Shown here piece by piece: positions 61,188-64,000 of a stretch of 64,000 nt of DNA (the stretch's first letter is position 1; every line of letters begins with the position of its first letter). The stretch is from Acetobacter vaccinii (GTDB lineage Bacteria; Pseudomonadota; Alphaproteobacteria; Acetobacterales; Acetobacteraceae): the NCBI RefSeq assembly GCF_008365315.1, contig NZ_CP043506.1, forward strand, positions 1,966,001 to 2,030,000, given 5' to 3'. A program made the translations under genes and the position numbers. The notes beneath the pieces were generated by a model. That model made no database searches and was not told where the DNA came from. It worked only from the letters and a program-made list of their open reading frames with translations.

Positions 61188-63833
61188 TCAGGCGGTTTGC
61201 GGGCTGCTTTGCCCTAAAATGATCCGGTTACCGGCAACATGACGGAAGGCCCGGTCGCGGCATGTCAGCAGGATAACCTGCATGCGGGTTGCGGCTTCGG
61301 TGATAATATCCGTCATCAGGTCCAGACGGGTATCGTCGGAATAGACCAGCGGATCATCAAGGATCAGGGATACGGGCTTGCCCTGTTCTTGCAGCATGTC
61401 GGCAAAGGCAATCCTTGTCAGCAGGGCCAATTGCTCCTGTGTGCCGCGCGACAGGCTTGTGCAGACCTCATCCGACCCTGCACGCGTGATTTTTTCAAGC
61501 GCTAGATCTTCCGAAAAACCCAGATCGCAGCCGGGTAGCAGTCGCCCGATGTAGGGCTGCATGCGCCGGGCAACGGGGCCGACAAATTTGGCCGAGGTTT
61601 CGTTGCGGGCCGTCTCCAGTGTGTCGCGCAGTAGCTTCAGCATGTCTGCTTCCGCCGTGACCTGGTTCAGCTTGATCTGGGCTGTCTGGGCTTCCTCCCG
61701 TGCGGTGGCGGCGCGCTCGGCAAGTCCTTGTCCGCCTTCGGTTTCAATAATGCCTTCCAGGCGGGCTATGTCGGTTTCAAGCCGGGTGCGGGCTTCGGCT
61801 GCACTTTTGGCGCGGGCCTCAATGGCTTCTATCCTGCGAGTAATGGCGGCCGTATCGTGGGTGGCCGCGTTGCGGGTGGCCTGCTCCAGCGTGACAGCGG
61901 CCTGAGTGATATCATGGCGTAGGCGGCGCAGGGTTTCGGTCAGTTCAGGCCATTCGGGGCGGGCCTCAATACTCTCCACCGTCTGAGTGGCATGTTTGAC
62001 GTCGCTTGTGGTAGCGGCCTCGGCACTGGCCAGAGGGAGGGCGTCGTCATCAGCCCGCCGCAGGGCTTCGAGCGCGCTGGCGAGTGTTCCTTCTGCGCGG
62101 GCATAGGCGGTCTCGGCCTCGTCGCGGGCTGTGGTCAGGGCTGGGATGTTGGGTTGGGTGTCTGGCGTGCTGTTCCATGTTGCATCCAGTTCACGCACGA
62201 ACAGTTTGAGCGCCTCTGGCCCGGCAGCAAGGCTGATGCGTTCATCAGCAGGGGTGGCTGCGGTGATCTGCACCGCCAGCATACGGAGTGTGGTGCTGGC
62301 ATCGTGCGCGGCCTCATTGCGCGCACGGGCAGCGGCGCTGTCGGGAACCCCCAGATCGTCCAATGCCTGTTGGCGCTTGGTCCGGGCGGCTGCCAGTTCG
62401 GTCTGGGCATGGGTGGCTGTGGCGGGTGGGCTTATCAGAATTTCCGCCTGACCAAGGCGCACCCATGTGGGGTGGGTCAGTGTCAGTTCCCCAGGTTGTG
62501 CAGGGGCACCATCGATGGTGATGTCGGTCGTCGTGCCGGAAAGTGTTATGCGGGTCTCCCCGGCCTTGGCGATGGCTTGGGCTTCGGCCACTGCACGCTC
62601 AAGGCCTTCAAGTGCAGCAAGCTGTGTGGCCGGGATTGCGGTGCGGGCCTGTGCTTGGGCTGTGTGCAGGGCGCGCTCAAGGTCAACAAGAGTATCGTGC
62701 CGGGTGCATGCGGCCTGAATGGCAGTGCGGCGCTGGTTGTGGCGGGTGAGTTCCTCCCCCATGCGCAGAGCTGTCTGGGCGGCCTGACGTGCGGTGCGGG
62801 CTTGCTCGCAGGCGGTGCGTGCGGTCTGGGCTTTCTGGTTGGCGGTGGCGCGGGCCTCTGCCACAAGCGCGTGGCGGGCGCGGGTCTCGGCCAGTCTGGC
62901 GTTGGCGTTGGTCTGTGCTGTTACGGCAGCAGTGTGGCGCTGTTGCAGGTCTTCCAGCGTGCTGAGTCTGGCGTGGAGCGTGTCCAGCTCGGCCTTGCGG
63001 GTGGTAAGGATCTGCGCTGCGGCGCGGGCGGTTTCCAGCTCGGTGAGCAGGTCCTTGCGGGTCTGGCTGTCTGTTGTATCTGCCATTTCGCGCTGGAGAA
63101 CCTTGAGCTGGGTGCGTGTGGTTTCCAGCGCCGTAAAGCTGTGTTCCAGTTGGGTCAGGCGCTCTTCGGCTTTTTGGGCAGCCGTTTGTGTGGCTTCCGC
63201 ATGGGCCAGCGCCTCGGTCTGGCGGCCGCGTTTTTGGCCGGTCGGGGTCCAGTAAAGGTCGTATTGGGTGTCGATCCGTTTTCTGACCTTCTGGTAGGAC
63301 TCTCCGCCCATAATTGCGCCGACCTCGGCTTCCAGCATGGAGGTAATGCTGTCGCGCACAATCTGCCCCGGTGCGCTGACGGCAAGGGCTTCGGTCTGGG
63401 CCACCCAGAGCAGCCCTAGCGCGCCGTGGGTTGCGGTGTCTCCATTGCGGCTTGTGTCGCGGACAGAGCCTAGCAGGGTATTCAACTGCACTTCGGCCTC
63501 TTCGCCCTGGGTGCGGCCTTGTGGCCCTGTCAGTTCAATGGCTTTGCTTTTGAGGAACTGCTTTCTCAGCGACCAAGCAACATGGTTGAGTTCAAAGTCG
63601 GCTGAGACTTCCGGCCCTATGGCCTCCCCATGTGGGACATACGATTTAACCAGTTGGGTGCTGGCATTGTAGCGGACAAAAAAGGCCGCTCGCAGCGCAT
63701 CCAGCACGGTGGATTTTCCGGTTTCATTGGGTTCAATAATAATATTGAGACCATTGGTCAGGCCATCAACAACCAGCGGTGTGCGGAACTTCCGAAACCC
63801 GTTGACTGAAAAGCGCCGGATGACAAAGCTCAT
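61188..63833 (-). CDS. YhaN-type SMC-like ATPase
   Basis: An 881-residue SMC/Rad50-like ATPase. The N-terminal FNGFRKF ... NIIIEPNETGKSTVLDALRAAFF is the Walker A (consensus NETGKST). Long coiled coils with Arg/Ala/Gln-rich helices run from about 170 to 720. The C-terminal signature and Walker B are TSLSRGTQEQLALLTRIAFADML and VSLILDDPLVYSD. It pairs with the nuclease whose end lies at 63830-64000, forming an SbcCD-like DNA-end processing complex. Confidence 0.9.
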   Translation of the reverse strand: MSFVIRRFSVNGFRKFRTPLVVDGLTNGLNIIIEPNETGKSTVLDALRAAFFVRYNASTQLVKSYVPHGEAIGPEVSADFELNHVAWSLRKQFLKSKAIELTGPQGRTQGEEAEVQLNTLLGSVRDTSRNGDTATHGALGLLWVAQTEALAVSAPGQIVRDSITSMLEAEVGAIMGGESYQKVRKRIDTQYDLYWTPTGQKRGRQTEALAHAEATQTAAQKAEERLTQLEHSFTALETTRTQLKVLQREMADTTDSQTRKDLLTELETARAAAQILTTRKAELDTLHARLSTLEDLQQRHTAAVTAQTNANARLAETRARHALVAEARATANQKAQTARTACEQARTARQAAQTALRMGEELTRHNQRRTAIQAACTRHDTLVDLERALHTAQAQARTAIPATQLAALEGLERAVAEAQAIAKAGETRITLSGTTTDITIDGAPAQPGELTLTHPTWVRLGQAEILISPPATATHAQTELAAARTKRQQALDDLGVPDSAAARARNEAAHDASTTLRMLAVQITAATPADERISLAAGPEALKLFVRELDATWNSTPDTQPNIPALTTARDEAETAYARAEGTLASALEALRRADDDALPLASAEAATTSDVKHATQTVESIEARPEWPELTETLRRLRHDITQAAVTLEQATRNAATHDTAAITRRIEAIEARAKSAAEARTRLETDIARLEGIIETEGGQGLAERAATAREEAQTAQIKLNQVTAEADMLKLLRDTLETARNETSAKFVGPVARRMQPYIGRLLPGCDLGFSEDLALEKITRAGSDEVCTSLSRGTQEQLALLTRIAFADMLQEQGKPVSLILDDPLVYSDDTRLDLMTDIITEAATRMQVILLTCRDRAFRHVAGNRIILGQSSPQTA

Positions 63834-64000
63834 ACCGTGTCCTCGCGGTTGTATTCTATAAACAGGCGCTCCAGCGCGCGTTTGGCGGTCGCGGCGTCCT
63901 GCCCACCTTGGGCAATGCGTGCCTCCAGACTGGTAGCCGCGGCACCCAGAACGCCTTCCATGGCCAGTGCGGCCATGTCGTCCGGGCTGGGGCGGCCGAC
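63830..64000 (-). CDS. C-terminus of YhaO/SbcD-like nuclease, cut by window
   Basis: The last 56 residues of an open frame running off the window (VGRPSPDDMAALAMEGVLGAAA ... RALERLFIEYNREDTV). TGA overlaps the ATG of the ATPase gene (ATGA), so the two are coupled. The metallophosphatase part is outside. Identity rests on the neighbour, as YhaO precedes YhaN. Confidence 0.65.
   Translation of the reverse strand, partial: VGRPSPDDMAALAMEGVLGAAATSLEARIAQGGQDAATAKRALERLFIEYNREDTV

Noticed and set aside
61992..63419. 475-codon plus-strand open frame opposite the YhaN-type gene
   Set aside because: Gly/Cys-rich low-complexity shadow of a GC-rich Ala/Arg/Gln coiled coil; the minus-strand frame has Walker A/B motifs.

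Overview
The window comes from an alphaproteobacterium of the acetic acid bacteria (Acetobacteraceae, most likely Acetobacter). This rests on the style of the housekeeping proteins (a plasma-membrane H+-ATPase beside a PPK2, a dxs-ispA-xseB operon, ArgG, RlmN, TrpS), the GC-rich composition, and phage genes of alphaproteobacterial type (DUF2312/GapR). No species call is possible from sequence reading alone.

Layout. Positions 1-6769 are chromosome: two small SnoaL/NTF2-like proteins, an SLC13/ArsB-type permease, a PPK2 kinase and a proton-pumping P-type ATPase. Positions 6770-48695 are a complete-looking 41.9-kb temperate phage with a contractile tail. It is integrated in a tRNA-Val(CAC) gene and bounded by a perfect 67-bp direct repeat (attL 6770-6836, attR 48629-48695). 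Positions 48642-64000 are chromosome again: the restored tRNA-Val, trpS, a cytochrome c lipoprotein and FKBP isomerase pair, argG, rlmN, a TlyA-type methylase, dxs, ispA, xseB, a TusA-like protein, rlmE, a Ppx/GppA phosphatase, tRNA-Gln(CTG) and a YhaN/YhaO-type ATPase-nuclease pair (the second cut by the window edge).

The prophage reads like a lambdoid programme with a myovirus body. A leftward operon (12.8 to 6.9 kb) holds a small membrane protein, many small overlapping genes, RecT, a DEDDh exonuclease, an Xis-like protein and the integrase. A repressor/Cro-like switch lies at 12.9-13.5 kb, with repeated TTAAGC-n-CTTAA operator-like palindromes both between repressor and cro and in front of the leftward operon. 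A rightward operon (13.3-18.1 kb) holds SSB, small HTH proteins, a short C5-methylase-like protein, a GapR homologue, a VRR-NUC nuclease and two replication proteins. A possible late regulator and a strong terminator precede the late genes: terminase, portal, MuF-like protein, DUF2213 protease/scaffold, capsid, neck, DUF3383 sheath, tube, chaperone with a probable -1 frameshift, tape measure, baseplate, fibres and a lysis cassette.

The most interesting part is a roughly 4-kb AT-rich block (36959-41016) inserted between baseplate genes. It holds (i) a membrane protein with a periplasmic LprI-like and peptidoglycan-binding part joined through a second membrane helix to a cytoplasmic Mrr-type nuclease, next to a DUF6232 membrane protein, and (ii) a divergent pair of ribbon-helix-helix repressors followed by a KilA-N antirepressor. 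This resembles phage P22 immI (mnt / arc-ant, with the exclusion gene sieA nearby), also inside a late region. Other unusual items are a phage-borne initiator-type tRNA-Met, a Cas2/SinR-like protein on the opposite strand of the tail operon, a repeated Gly/Thr-rich module shared by a head-side protein and the tail sheath, and a Tat-signal lipoprotein within the lysis cassette.
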